Shown in pieces: positions 55,112-62,694 of a stretch of 64,000 bases of DNA. Position 1 is the first letter of the stretch. Every line of letters begins with the position of its first letter. Under the pieces are notes generated by a model. The model did no database searches, had not been told where the DNA came from, and was given only the letters and a program-made list of their open reading frames with translations. The position numbers and the translations under genes are program-made. The stretch is from Gammaproteobacteria bacterium (GTDB lineage: Bacteria; Pseudomonadota; Gammaproteobacteria; Pseudomonadales; Azotimanducaceae), in contig JAJFJZ010000002.1 of NCBI GenBank assembly GCA_021773565.1, positions 62,001-126,000 on the forward strand, in the 5' to 3' direction.

Positions 55112-56371
55112 ATGAAACGCAGATCACTTCTTGCAGGAACCGTTGGAGTAGCAGCGCTTGCCACCGGCGCCGCTGTACTGTGGCGCCCGGAGGACAAGGG
55201 CGCACCTCATGATGCCTATTTTTCAAAACTAAACGCACTGCTAAAGCGCGATGGCCCTGGACGGCCAGTCATGTTGATAGATACCGAGCGCATGAACCAC
55301 AATATTGATGTGCTCACCAATTCAGTTGGGCCGGATAAAACCTACCGCGTGGTGGTCAAGTCCTTGCCGAGCGTACCCCTGCTACAGCATGTTATGCAAA
55401 GGGCCAAGACGGACGCGCTAATGGTGTTCCACCAACCCTTTTTGAATGCGATTGCGGAAACATTTCCCCGGGCAGATACCCTGATCGGAAAACCGTTACC
55501 GGTGAGTGCCGTGCGCACCTTTTATAAAAAGTTGGGCAACACACCATTCAATGCAGAAAACCAGGTGCAATGGTTGGTAGATACCCCCGAGCGACTATTA
55601 CAATATCAAACTCTGGCCCGGGAGCTGGGCATTAAAATGCGGATCAATCTGGAGCTGGACCTGGGTCTGCACCGCGGTGGTTTTGAAATTGCAGCCTTTG
55701 ATACCGCTTTAAAAATCATGCAGGAAGACTCCACACATTTGCAATTTTCCGGTTTTATGGGTTACGAGCCCCATCTCACAGGATTAAAGGCTTCACTGGA
55801 CCAGCCTTCCGTGCAAAAAGTATTGAATATATATCGTGGTTTTCAGGACAAAGCCCGAAGTGCGGGCATCAGTGTAGATCAACTAACGTTGAATGGTGCG
55901 GGTAGCCACACCCTGCGCATTTATGAGCGCGATAATACCATGAATGATTTATCCGCAGGTTCGGGTGTTGTAATGCCAACGGATTTTGACACCTACCATC
56001 TTTCCGAAAACCGACCGGCCCTGTTTATCGCAACTCCTATACTCAAGCGTTATGATGATCTGATTATTCCGGGTGATCCGTGGTTTACCGACCTACTGCC
56101 CAAGTGGAACCCTAACATGCAGCGTTTGTACTATATCTACGGTGGCTATTGGAAAGCACGCATGGTTTCACCTCCAGGTGTGCCTGCACCATTGTATCAA
56201 AGCACCAATCAAAGCCCGATCACCACTTCAAAACGCGTGGATTTACAGGTAGATGACTACATGTTTTTGCGGCCCACCCAGAGCGAGCACGTGATGTTGC
56301 AATTCGGGGATTTGCTGCCTGTTAAAGACGGGGAGATTAGCGAGCGATGGCCGGTATTTCAACAAACATAA
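55112..56371 (+). CDS. Tat-exported alanine racemase-fold (D-threonine aldolase-like) PLP protein
   Basis: A 419-aa protein. MKRRSLLAGTVGVAALATGA is a twin-arginine signal, so the protein is exported folded with cofactor. After residue 45 comes the Ala-racemase N-terminal TIM barrel (VMLIDTERMNHNIDVL), with the PLP Lys in YRVVVKSLPS. The C-terminal part (residues about 290-419) resembles the D-threonine aldolase/D-serine dehydratase domain. A periplasmic amino-acid-acting PLP enzyme is unusual. It starts 41 bases after hipA, but probably as a separate unit. Confidence 0.85.
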   Translation: MKRRSLLAGTVGVAALATGAAVLWRPEDKGAPHDAYFSKLNALLKRDGPGRPVMLIDTERMNHNIDVLTNSVGPDKTYRVVVKSLPSVPLLQHVMQRAKTDALMVFHQPFLNAIAETFPRADTLIGKPLPVSAVRTFYKKLGNTPFNAENQVQWLVDTPERLLQYQTLARELGIKMRINLELDLGLHRGGFEIAAFDTALKIMQEDSTHLQFSGFMGYEPHLTGLKASLDQPSVQKVLNIYRGFQDKARSAGISVDQLTLNGAGSHTLRIYERDNTMNDLSAGSGVVMPTDFDTYHLSENRPALFIATPILKRYDDLIIPGDPWFTDLLPKWNPNMQRLYYIYGGYWKARMVSPPGVPAPLYQSTNQSPITTSKRVDLQVDDYMFLRPTQSEHVMLQFGDLLPVKDGEISERWPVFQQT

Positions 56372-56384
56372 CCTAGTCTGACAA

Positions 56385-56405
56385 CCCGGGGCAGCTACCC
56401 CCGGG
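56385..56405. terminator. GC-rich hairpin between convergent genes
   Basis: CCCGGGG (56385-56391) pairs perfectly with CCCCGGG (56399-56405) around CAGCTAC. It lies after the racemase-like gene and overlaps the end of the cupin gene, so it could stop both transcripts. The absence of a T-tract makes it less certain. Confidence 0.5.
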
Positions 56406-57078
56406 AAGTAGTCCCATCAGGATGTAAAGACTTTGCTGGATCATATGAGCGATAGCCCAGTAGCCTTGCCAAAGGTGCCAACACTACTCGCATTACCACC
56501 ATTCCCAACTCGGGTATGTCTGCCATATGTGTGTCGCAAATCGGATCAATGACCGACATCTGTAACAATATCCCTGGGCCACCAGCGTCTAACACCGGAT
56601 AAAGCTGCACCAGGCACGCGGCAAATGTCTGCGGCATGACGGGACCCTCCCCGGCAATCACAACGGGAACATCGGTTGGGTTGAACGGACGGTGGGCGGT
56701 GAGGACCGGGACTCGCAATTCTTCCCCAGGCCCAATCGTGACCACGCCAGATTCAAGTTGCACTGACAAGTTACCGCTCTCAACAATAAAGTGCTCTTCA
56801 AAGTGTTCGTGATAGTGAAAAGGCGGGCCCGCAGCGTGTGGCGCAATTATCAGGCGCGACTGCACCCATGCCCTTGAATCGACAGCCAGAATTTCCTGAT
56901 GAAATCCTTCAGCATCGCTACCGAATACATCACCGGCAACGGGGTAAGTGTTTGGGTCGGGTGCATTTTCAGCAAAGACGATAAGGTGCAGAAAATTGCC
57001 TATAACCAGGTATGCGATCAAGCCAGCCAGTGCCAAGAAAAACATGCGACGACGTTTGGATACAGAAATTAGGGGCAT
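56395..57078 (-). CDS. Membrane-anchored cupin-domain protein
   Basis: A 227-aa protein; ATG at 57078 with GAGGAG six bases upstream, whereas the longer frame to 57189 begins in the neighbouring gene. One membrane helix follows a basic start (SVSKRRRMFFLALAGLIAYL). The cupin barrel has PPFHYHEHFEEHFIVESGNL with two His and Glu residues of a metal site, then PGEELRVPVLTAHRPFNP. It may bind a metal and a small ligand at the periplasmic face. Function unknown. Confidence 0.78.
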   Translation of the reverse strand: MPLISVSKRRRMFFLALAGLIAYLVIGNFLHLIVFAENAPDPNTYPVAGDVFGSDAEGFHQEILAVDSRAWVQSRLIIAPHAAGPPFHYHEHFEEHFIVESGNLSVQLESGVVTIGPGEELRVPVLTAHRPFNPTDVPVVIAGEGPVMPQTFAACLVQLYPVLDAGGPGILLQMSVIDPICDTHMADIPELGMVVMRVVLAPLARLLGYRSYDPAKSLHPDGTTSRG

Positions 57079-57115
57079 AGGATGCTCCTCACGGACAAAA
57101 AATAAAATGGGTCTC

Positions 57116-57865
57116 CTAAACGCCTGCTTCAGAGCCCTGCACAAAAAACATCTGAACGAGAAGGATGGTATCCATATATCCATGGGCAATAATATTCACC
57201 CAGAGATTACGCTGCACCTTATAATAGGCAATCGCCAATGCCAAACCCATAAAGGTCGTTTGCCCCACACCCATCCAGCCCCAGTCAAAATGAATCAGCC
57301 CAAAAATAACCGCGCTGGTTAACACAGCGATGGTACGCATCGTGCGCTCATTTACATTCGAACCCAGCTCTTCCAGGCGCGTCATCAAAAATGCGCGATA
57401 AATGACCTCCTCCCCAAAGCTGGAAACAATATACACGCCGATCAATGCCACAATTAGCATAGGCAGGTTTTGATAGAGGTAGTTGTAGGTACTCATATCA
57501 GCACTCTCGGGAATACCGACAATATTTGCCATAACAATAGAACCAAGCACAAATGCAGCAAGCGCTACACAAAACACCACAACTGATTGCCACAATATTC
57601 TAATCGCAGATTCCCGTTGCGGCCTGCCAAAAACCAGTCCGAAATGACTCCAGTTCTGACCACGCAGGCGCAGGCCCAACCAAACGAGTATTAACATAAA
57701 GACGTTAATCACCCAGGCAACACTTTGTCGTGCAATAGCGCCCTCGCCTACCAAGGGCAAAATGAACACAAAACATGCCAGTGGTATGGCAGCGAGCACC
57801 AAAAGCTCACCGACCTGCGCGGATCTATTGTTTAACAGGGCATCTCTCAAATTGTTGTTAGGCAT
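57116..57865 (-). CDS. CPBP family intramembrane glutamic protease
   Basis: A 249-aa membrane protein. The ATG at 57865 has GAGGAG upstream; a TTG at 57880 in the same frame would contain this ribosome-binding site and is rejected. The Rce1/CPBP motifs are FGEEVIYRAFLM (EExxxR) and VIFGLIHFDWG, on two of the eight helices. Such proteins cleave prenylated or bacteriocin-like peptides within the membrane. It is downstream of the 193-aa membrane protein and upstream of the cupin gene, all on the minus strand. Confidence 0.88.
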   Translation of the reverse strand: MPNNNLRDALLNNRSAQVGELLVLAAIPLACFVFILPLVGEGAIARQSVAWVINVFMLILVWLGLRLRGQNWSHFGLVFGRPQRESAIRILWQSVVVFCVALAAFVLGSIVMANIVGIPESADMSTYNYLYQNLPMLIVALIGVYIVSSFGEEVIYRAFLMTRLEELGSNVNERTMRTIAVLTSAVIFGLIHFDWGWMGVGQTTFMGLALAIAYYKVQRNLWVNIIAHGYMDTILLVQMFFVQGSEAGV

Positions 57866-57876
57866 AACGTGGCTCC

Positions 57877-58458
57877 TCAACCACCGGGCGATACACCAGG
57901 GGCAGACCAGACAAAAATCAATCCGTAAAAAAGTACCATACCAAGAAATAGCGTCGATGCTACTCTGCCTCGCCCACGCGAGAAAAATGCTACCACCACC
58001 AGGGCTGCGAAAATCATATTCAAAACATTGGCTTTCCCAAACCAGCTGTCACCATATTGAAAGACATTGAGCAGGATGCCGTCGATCGTTACCAGTGCAA
58101 ACGGTATCAGTGCTAATCGGCCATGACGTTGGAAGTCATCGATCAGTGGCAGGTTTCTGGCGCGCTCACGCGGGCCCGGAAGGATAAGCCCCGCGGCAAG
58201 GAAGAGCAGCGTCACGTGCCACAGTACTGGGCCGAACTGGCTCCATGTCCAGATTACCTCAAGCTCGTTGAGGTCCCACAGGTAGAAAAAATATTGTACA
58301 TGTACCAGAAAGATCCAGGCCGCCCAGGTTGCGGGTAGCCAGTGCAATCGGGCATTCTCCCGGTTTCTGATGGCGGCCACGAGCTCGCTGAGTATCTGTG
58401 TAATGCCAAGGCCCAGTACGAGGGACAGCGGAATAGCAAGCAGTTCAAATTCTGTCAA
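57877..58458 (-). CDS. Six-helix membrane protein of unknown function
   Basis: A 193-aa protein with hydrophobic segments near residues 5-28, 44-62, 75-95, 112-132, 145-160 and 168-187. ATG at 58458. It resembles small uncharacterised membrane proteins of Bacteroidetes and Proteobacteria but I cannot name a family. It is 11 bases from the CPBP gene, suggesting an operon with it and the cupin. Confidence 0.68.
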   Translation of the reverse strand: MTEFELLAIPLSLVLGLGITQILSELVAAIRNRENARLHWLPATWAAWIFLVHVQYFFYLWDLNELEVIWTWSQFGPVLWHVTLLFLAAGLILPGPRERARNLPLIDDFQRHGRLALIPFALVTIDGILLNVFQYGDSWFGKANVLNMIFAALVVVAFFSRGRGRVASTLFLGMVLFYGLIFVWSAPGVSPGG

Positions 58459-58507
58459 TGTCGACTTCCGGGCAATTTTTGGACCTACTTAGCCACACTA
58501 CATCCAT

Positions 58508-59497
58508 TCAATTAGGCAGCCTCTTAAGAAATTTCAGTACATCTTCAGCCGATTGTTGGGGAATTTCTTCCATGGGCATATGGCCTACATCATCATAAAC
58601 CACCAAAGTGGTATTCGCGATGGCTTCATCGAACATATAGGCCACATCAATCGGAATGAGCGAGTCTTCTCTACCCCACATAACAAGAGTGGGTTGGGTA
58701 AATATGTCCGCATCAACCGGATCATAGTCAGCCCTCGTGCCGGAAAACCTGCTTAGTGTCGCCTCTCTTGTTCCTTCGCGAAGTGCCAACTCATAGTACC
58801 TGTCGATTAGCTCATCCGTCACGACGTGCGAATGATTATAGGCAGACTCCACACCTTGCTTTGTTAGATAGTAAGGGTCCATGTATTTGGAAATAGCGCG
58901 AAACCAGCTTTGACCCAACAACGTAAAGACTAACGGTGATTCCTTTTCTTGCCCTGCTGTTTGTTTTGCTCGCATAACACTCACTGCCTCCCAGAACCGC
59001 GGGAAACCGCTGGCGTCAACCAGTATCATGGCATTCACTTTTTTGGGATAGGCCATGGCAAATTGCCACGTTACCCCTCCGCCCATGGAGTTACCACCCA
59101 GAGTGAACTCGTTGATATTCAAGTGCTCAACAACCGCATTAACCGTTTTTACTTGCCCTTCGCCTGAATAGTCCTTGTCTGGAGTTGCGCCGGTTAAACC
59201 ATGCGCGGGTAAGTCCATCGTAACGATTCGGTAGTCTTGTCCGAGTATTTGAACCCAGGGTTCCCAGGTGTGTAGTGATGCATTTGATCCGTGCACCAAA
59301 ACCACTGGGGGACCAGACATATTCCCCTGGTCCCGGAAATGTACCCGTGCACCATTATCCATAACAAGAAACTGTGAAGCTTCGTTAGCATACTTGGCGT
59401 CAACAATGCTTGCGGGAATTTCACCTTTGTAGATATAGATAGCGAATGCGGCTATCAAGGTGAGCAAAATGAGCAAACTTATTCGAAAAATTTTCAT
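58508..59497 (-). CDS. Membrane-anchored alpha/beta hydrolase
   Basis: A 329-aa protein with one N-terminal membrane helix (ISLLILLTLIAAFAIYIY). The alpha/beta hydrolase core has the oxyanion HGSNASLHTWEPW, nucleophile Ser in GGNSMGGGVTW, an acid in MWGREDSLIP and the catalytic His in DDVGHMPMEE. It would hydrolyse an ester, epoxide or C-C bond at the outer face of the inner membrane. It is the last ordinary gene before the defence island. Confidence 0.88.
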   Translation of the reverse strand: MKIFRISLLILLTLIAAFAIYIYKGEIPASIVDAKYANEASQFLVMDNGARVHFRDQGNMSGPPVVLVHGSNASLHTWEPWVQILGQDYRIVTMDLPAHGLTGATPDKDYSGEGQVKTVNAVVEHLNINEFTLGGNSMGGGVTWQFAMAYPKKVNAMILVDASGFPRFWEAVSVMRAKQTAGQEKESPLVFTLLGQSWFRAISKYMDPYYLTKQGVESAYNHSHVVTDELIDRYYELALREGTREATLSRFSGTRADYDPVDADIFTQPTLVMWGREDSLIPIDVAYMFDEAIANTTLVVYDDVGHMPMEEIPQQSAEDVLKFLKRLPN

Positions 59498-59724
59498 AGG
59501 GCTGATAATTCGTATTTGGCGTTCACTTTACAAGAACTTTATCGATGTATGAACCGTTTGACTCAAATCAAAGCATAGGATCAGTCAGTCTGTTCATCGA
59601 ACATGGATTGGACAATCCCCGGTGCGGGCCATGCTGGCGCATTGATGGGGATAAAAAGTTTATACCACACGCAAGATGAACACGGGCAACAATTCCAGTA
59701 AACTTGCCTTTTCATGGAATACAC

Positions 59725-59769
59725 GCCCCGATGGCACAGCTGGATAGCGCGGCCCCCTCCTAAGGGTTT
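59725..59769 (+). pseudogene. 5'-half remnant of a tRNA-Arg(CCT) gene
   Basis: The sequence reads as acceptor GCCCCGA, TG, D-arm GCAC-AGCTGGATA-GCGC, G, anticodon arm GCCCC-CTCCTAA-GGGTT with anticodon CCT at 59759-59761. It then breaks off; no T-arm (GGTTCGAATCC) or acceptor 3' strand follows. One D-stem and one anticodon-stem pair are mismatched. tRNA-Arg(CCT) genes are common integration sites, and the break lies where a more AT-rich island begins. Confidence 0.5.
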
Positions 59770-60130
59770 GCCCATATACTCAAACTGTTGTTTTTTAACA
59801 ATTAATTTTTAATATATATCAGTCATAGTGCATATATAGTGCACACGTAAGCATTTGATTTAAAGATTACCAGCAGGAAATGTCGCTAGGCTAGTGCCAT
59901 TTTCTTATATGAATCAGCTTGTGATATATCATGTTTTGCTAGTGCTACAGCCTCATAGAGAAGCGAGCAGGGCTCACATCGCCTTAAAGGCCGTTACATT
60001 AGGTTTCGACGCCGTGCTCACCCCCTCCGCCAACCAATAATATAACTCTATGCTTTCTATAGGTTAGCTTCAATTAGTCTTTGTTTAGCTATAGACTCTA
60101 TAAGTAACCCTACACAGAAAAACTCAACCC

Positions 60131-60145
60131 TGCTTCGTGAAAGCA
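60131..60145 (-). terminator. Possible terminator downstream of the retron RT
   Basis: On the minus strand TGCTT-TCACG-AAGCA forms a 5-bp hairpin, and nine bases later comes TTTTT. The distance to the T-run is longer than normal, so it is a weak candidate for the end of the retron transcript. Confidence 0.35.
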
Positions 60146-60154
60146 ATTCAATTC

Positions 60155-60190
60155 ACCATGAATCTACCCACTTTGAGAACCATTCATGGT
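60155..60190. repeat. Inverted repeat behind the retron RT
   Basis: ACCATGAAT (60155-60163) is the exact inverse of ATTCATGGT (60182-60190) with an 18-base loop, about 28 bases after the RT stop. No T-tract follows. It may be an RNA stabilising hairpin or an end of the mobile cassette; nothing decides between these. Confidence 0.45.
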
Positions 60191-60217
60191 CAATGAAAGC
60201 ACAATTCTAAAGAAGGA

Positions 60218-61252
60218 TTATCGCTCAAGACTTTTCTGAAGAATTCTCATTTGAACAAATGATTCATTTGCGAATTCATTCGTTGGTTCTACCTGCAACC
60301 AGAAACCCAATTTTCCTATTAGTGATTCCAAATAGTAAGCATTACCTATCTTGGTTTTGCTTACATGAGACAGAAAACCAAATTTTCTTATAAAGTGAAC
60401 TTCTTGTCGTAGTTTTCGCTTCGTAGCTCTAGGGAGTCGTAGTGCTTCACCGGCCACCGATAATCCCGTCACAATCCGCTGTCCTGGCTTGGTATGCAAT
60501 CTAGTTTTCTCACCATTTACGGTTAGTCCGTAGCTATCAACAATACTACTTACTATACCCACATATTTTACAGGTATGTAAGCTCCGGAAAACGTTAGAT
60601 CATCTGCATACCTAGAATAGGTTAAGCCATATTTTTTCGACAATCTCAAAAACCTTTCGTCTAAACCCGCTAATAATAAATTGGACAGACAAGGGCTAGT
60701 AGCTGAACCCTGTGACAGTTTTTTTTCGTAACAGCACATTGCTGAAAGATAGAAAGCGACATTATTTGAATATCCTAGAGAGGAGAAATAATTAACTACC
60801 CAGTTAATGGGGATTGAGGGAAAGAAATTCTCCAAATCCATTTTCAGTAAAACTTTTTGGGATAGATGATTGGCTGCGTTTGTCACAATGGATCTTCCCT
60901 TGGTAAATCCATGGGCACTAGCGCTTACGGGTCGATCTTGCAAAATATGCCTATAAATCCATTTTTGGCAATGTAGTAGCGAGGGGTAGGGCGAAATTAT
61001 TTCTCTCTTCCCCCCTCTCCTTTTTGGTATGGAGAATTTTCGACTAAAAGATTCAGGCGAATTAACAATCTTAGCAAGAACGTCTCCCCGTAAACCCAGC
61101 AGTCTTGAAAGGTGTTCAAATTCAAATATTACGGGGACTCTATTTTTCTGTAGCTTCCGAATATAGGGGATATACTCAGCGATAACGCTCTCTGAAATAC
61201 CTCTGTTTTCAAAATAGCTAAGCCACCATTGGGTTGTTTTTCTACCAGACAT
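60218..61252 (-). CDS. Retron reverse transcriptase
   Basis: A 344-aa RT. The order of motifs is that of retron RTs: the retron-specific NAxxH box is NAANH (125-129), the active-site strand KMDLENFFPSI is at 137-147, QGSATSPCLSN at 181-191, the catalytic YADD at 215-218, and the retron VTG at 261-263 (RIVTGLSV). There is no maturase, endonuclease or integrase domain, which excludes a group II intron or a DGR. The enzyme would reverse-transcribe part of the RNA at 61257-61475, starting from a 2'-OH of a branching G. The ATG at 61252 is four bases after the end of that RNA; the weak AGG ribosome-binding site lies inside its a2 arm. Confidence 0.95.
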   Translation of the reverse strand: MSGRKTTQWWLSYFENRGISESVIAEYIPYIRKLQKNRVPVIFEFEHLSRLLGLRGDVLAKIVNSPESFSRKFSIPKRRGGKREIISPYPSLLHCQKWIYRHILQDRPVSASAHGFTKGRSIVTNAANHLSQKVLLKMDLENFFPSIPINWVVNYFSSLGYSNNVAFYLSAMCCYEKKLSQGSATSPCLSNLLLAGLDERFLRLSKKYGLTYSRYADDLTFSGAYIPVKYVGIVSSIVDSYGLTVNGEKTRLHTKPGQRIVTGLSVAGEALRLPRATKRKLRQEVHFIRKFGFLSHVSKTKIGNAYYLESLIGKLGFWLQVEPTNEFANESFVQMRILQKSLER

Positions 61253-61291
61253 AAAAATGACCTACAGAAGCTACCTTCTATACTCTGCGTG

Positions 61292-61345
61292 AGCGCATAA
61301 GACTTTTTGTTAGCGAATACGCTAACAAAAAGTAACTTAAGCGCT
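61292..61345 (+). other. Long msd hairpin B (msDNA stem)
   Basis: On the plus (msDNA) strand, 14 perfect pairs join 61302-61315 to 61320-61333 around an AATA loop. After a two-base AA bulge, ten more positions (61292-61301 with 61336-61345) pair with a single A.A mismatch. This is the typical long duplex of retron msDNA, which protein partners recognise. Confidence 0.85.
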
Positions 61346-61378
61346 GTCTCAAGTGCGCCCTTCAGCGTACTTGGGACA
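61345..61378 (+). other. msd hairpin A with G.T wobbles on the cDNA strand
   Basis: TGTCTCAAGTGCGC (61345-61358) pairs with 61365-61378 around CCTTCA. On the plus strand all 14 positions pair, two as G.T (61349 with 61374, 61355 with 61368). On the RNA strand these two would be A.C mismatches. The fold is therefore better as msDNA than as RNA. Confidence 0.82.
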
Positions 61379-61480
61379 CCATACAAATGATGTTAATCAT
61401 TTTATGGTCTATGGTTAACGGGAACCTTATCCCGGGGAGCGACTACACTCCAACGTACTAGCTTCTGCAAGCCATGTTCC

Positions 61481-61840
61481 TCAATCTACACTTTCTTCGT
61501 TCATAAAAAAAGTTCCTTTATCAAGTATGCGAATATTAGGGATATATGGATCGTCAAGTGAATGAGGACCCACCGTTAAGTGCTCTGGTACTTCTCGCCA
61601 CTTACGAATCCCAGCTATTGGCTCGATACGATTAATATAATCCCTTCCTGTCTTCGTTAAAAACACTACTCCCGCGTCATCTTCTCCTGCCAATTTTTCT
61701 GAGAAAAGAGTTTCTGTAGATCTTGCAAACTCGGTAAAGCTCATCATTGATCTCTTAAAAAGAGTAAAAGCATCCAATTTGCCATGCGCTTTCAAGAGTT
61801 CTGCAAGAATTCTTCTAGTGGATCGTTTCAGCTTAATCAT
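61481..61840 (-). CDS. Winged-helix protein of the retron effector pair
   Basis: A 119-aa protein. Residues about 5-65 form a winged helix (STRRILAELLKAHGKLDAFT, recognition region MSFTEFARSTETLF, wing AGVVFLTKTGRDYI). The C-terminal 50 residues are without recognised motif. The start overlaps the stop of the PRTase-like gene by ATGA, and the stop is five bases before the retron RNA. In retron classifications a PRTase-like plus winged-helix pair is one of the accessory modules (type III as I remember it). It probably binds the msDNA or DNA and holds the PRTase-like toxin in check. Confidence 0.78.
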   Translation of the reverse strand: MIKLKRSTRRILAELLKAHGKLDAFTLFKRSMMSFTEFARSTETLFSEKLAGEDDAGVVFLTKTGRDYINRIEPIAGIRKWREVPEHLTVGPHSLDDPYIPNIRILDKGTFFMNEESVD

Positions 61841-62694
61841 ACATCACCCATTGCTCTAGTTAGCAGGGTACTCCGTTCGTCACTGTTGAGATAGAAAGGC
61901 CACCAGAAGATTGGGAATACGTTATTTGGTGTATTCCCTTCCTCCCTGCAATAAAGTGATTCTGCACATCCGAAACCAAGGCTTGGCAAGTCTGTGTCCT
62001 TATATGATTGAAGAAGTATAGATTCTAAATCACGCATGAGTGAAATCATTGTCTCTACAATGCTACTCTCATAATAGTCAGTAATTCCTCTGGGAAGACT
62101 AATAATTGTAGAAGAATCAATACCAGCAGCACGTACTGCTTCTATTCCCTTCTCTGTGGCGATTAGGACCTTTACTCTAACCGAATAATCCTCAATCCCG
62201 GCGTTGGAGAACGTGCTCCTAATGTTTCTTACCCTATTGATTGCTGTATTCCCGCTTCCCAAAAACTCATCAATCAATACAATATCCTTGTGAGCGTTTG
62301 ACCGCCCATATGCACGAAAGGCGTGAGAAAATTTATTGACTCGCACATAATCACGCCACCCCAAGTCCTCGAGCATGGGTTTTAAGCTGTAGAGTAAATA
62401 TTGAGAACTATCTGCGTCTGAATCCGCTGCCATCGATACCAGTTGAGTACTACCGTCGCTGAGTTCAATATCGTCCTTAATATCAGCTACCAGTTTTTCT
62501 AAAAGCGTAGAATAGTCTCTATTAGAGAAATAGCAAAATCGATCAATCAACTCGACAACAAGTTTGCGGTGTGCATCAGTCGGGCATTCGGTAAATAGCA
62601 AGCTATGCAACGCCTCTACTTTTTTCACCAACCAAGGTTGCTTTTTCTGAAGATTGAAAATTAGATGAAAATCCTCGCTCCGATCGAACTTCAT
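61837..62694 (-). CDS. Phosphoribosyltransferase-like retron effector
   Basis: A 285-aa protein, ATG at 62694 with GAGG seven bases upstream. The PRPP loop is recognisable at 138-151 (IVLIDEFLGSGNTA), preceded by a helical N-terminal domain. Compared with housekeeping PRTases (VVDDVITTG type) the loop has EFLGSGNT, typical of a defence-associated PRTase-like group. A Cys-containing tail (FGCAESLYCREEGN) follows. It is the first gene of the retron operon and the probable toxin, acting on a nucleotide or NAD-like molecule; this is inference from the module and not proven. Confidence 0.82.
   Translation of the reverse strand: MKFDRSEDFHLIFNLQKKQPWLVKKVEALHSLLFTECPTDAHRKLVVELIDRFCYFSNRDYSTLLEKLVADIKDDIELSDGSTQLVSMAADSDADSSQYLLYSLKPMLEDLGWRDYVRVNKFSHAFRAYGRSNAHKDIVLIDEFLGSGNTAINRVRNIRSTFSNAGIEDYSVRVKVLIATEKGIEAVRAAGIDSSTIISLPRGITDYYESSIVETMISLMRDLESILLQSYKDTDLPSLGFGCAESLYCREEGNTPNNVFPIFWWPFYLNSDERSTLLTRAMGDV

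Larger units (their letters stand above)
59498..60217. other. AT-rich intergenic junction before the retron
   Basis: A 720-base stretch without a convincing gene. It contains an apparent 5' half of a tRNA-Arg gene (59725-59769), a GTGCA/TGCAC dyad at 59829-59845, and two small hairpins (60131-60145, and 60155-60163 with 60182-60190) downstream of the reverse transcriptase. Composition becomes visibly more AT-rich after about 59770, which fits a junction between old chromosome and acquired DNA. Confidence 0.6.
61257..61475 (-). ncRNA. Retron msr-msd RNA
   Basis: The 228-base gap between the winged-helix gene and RT folds as a retron RNA. a1 (61475-61459) pairs with a2 (61273-61257) over 17 bp, three of them G.U on the RNA strand. 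The first base after a1 is a G (61458), the expected branching guanosine. Three msr stems follow: 61436-61451 (UAGU loop), 61419-61434 (5-bp stem) and 61378-61408 (13-bp stem, one bulge). The msd region has hairpin A at 61345-61378 and long hairpin B at 61292-61345. Expected msDNA is the plus strand from 61274 to about 61380, roughly 105 nt. No sequenced homologue was consulted. Confidence 0.88.

Noticed and set aside
59581-59775. 64-codon minus frame over the tRNA-like remnant
   Set aside because: No homology by eye or ribosome-binding site; overlaps the tRNA-like sequence.
59829-59845. GTGCA-N7-TGCAC inverted repeat
   Set aside because: Short and isolated; no gene starts near it, so no operator role is supported.
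60003-60042. Sequence like the 3' end of a tRNA-Ser (TCGA... then CCCCCTCCGCCA)
   Set aside because: No T-stem pairing and no upstream tRNA arms in the right distance; too weak to call.
60218-61252. Group II intron or diversity-generating retroelement as alternative for the RT
   Set aside because: No maturase/endonuclease domain, no template/variable repeat pair, and NAxxH and VTG boxes plus the a1/a2 RNA indicate a retron.
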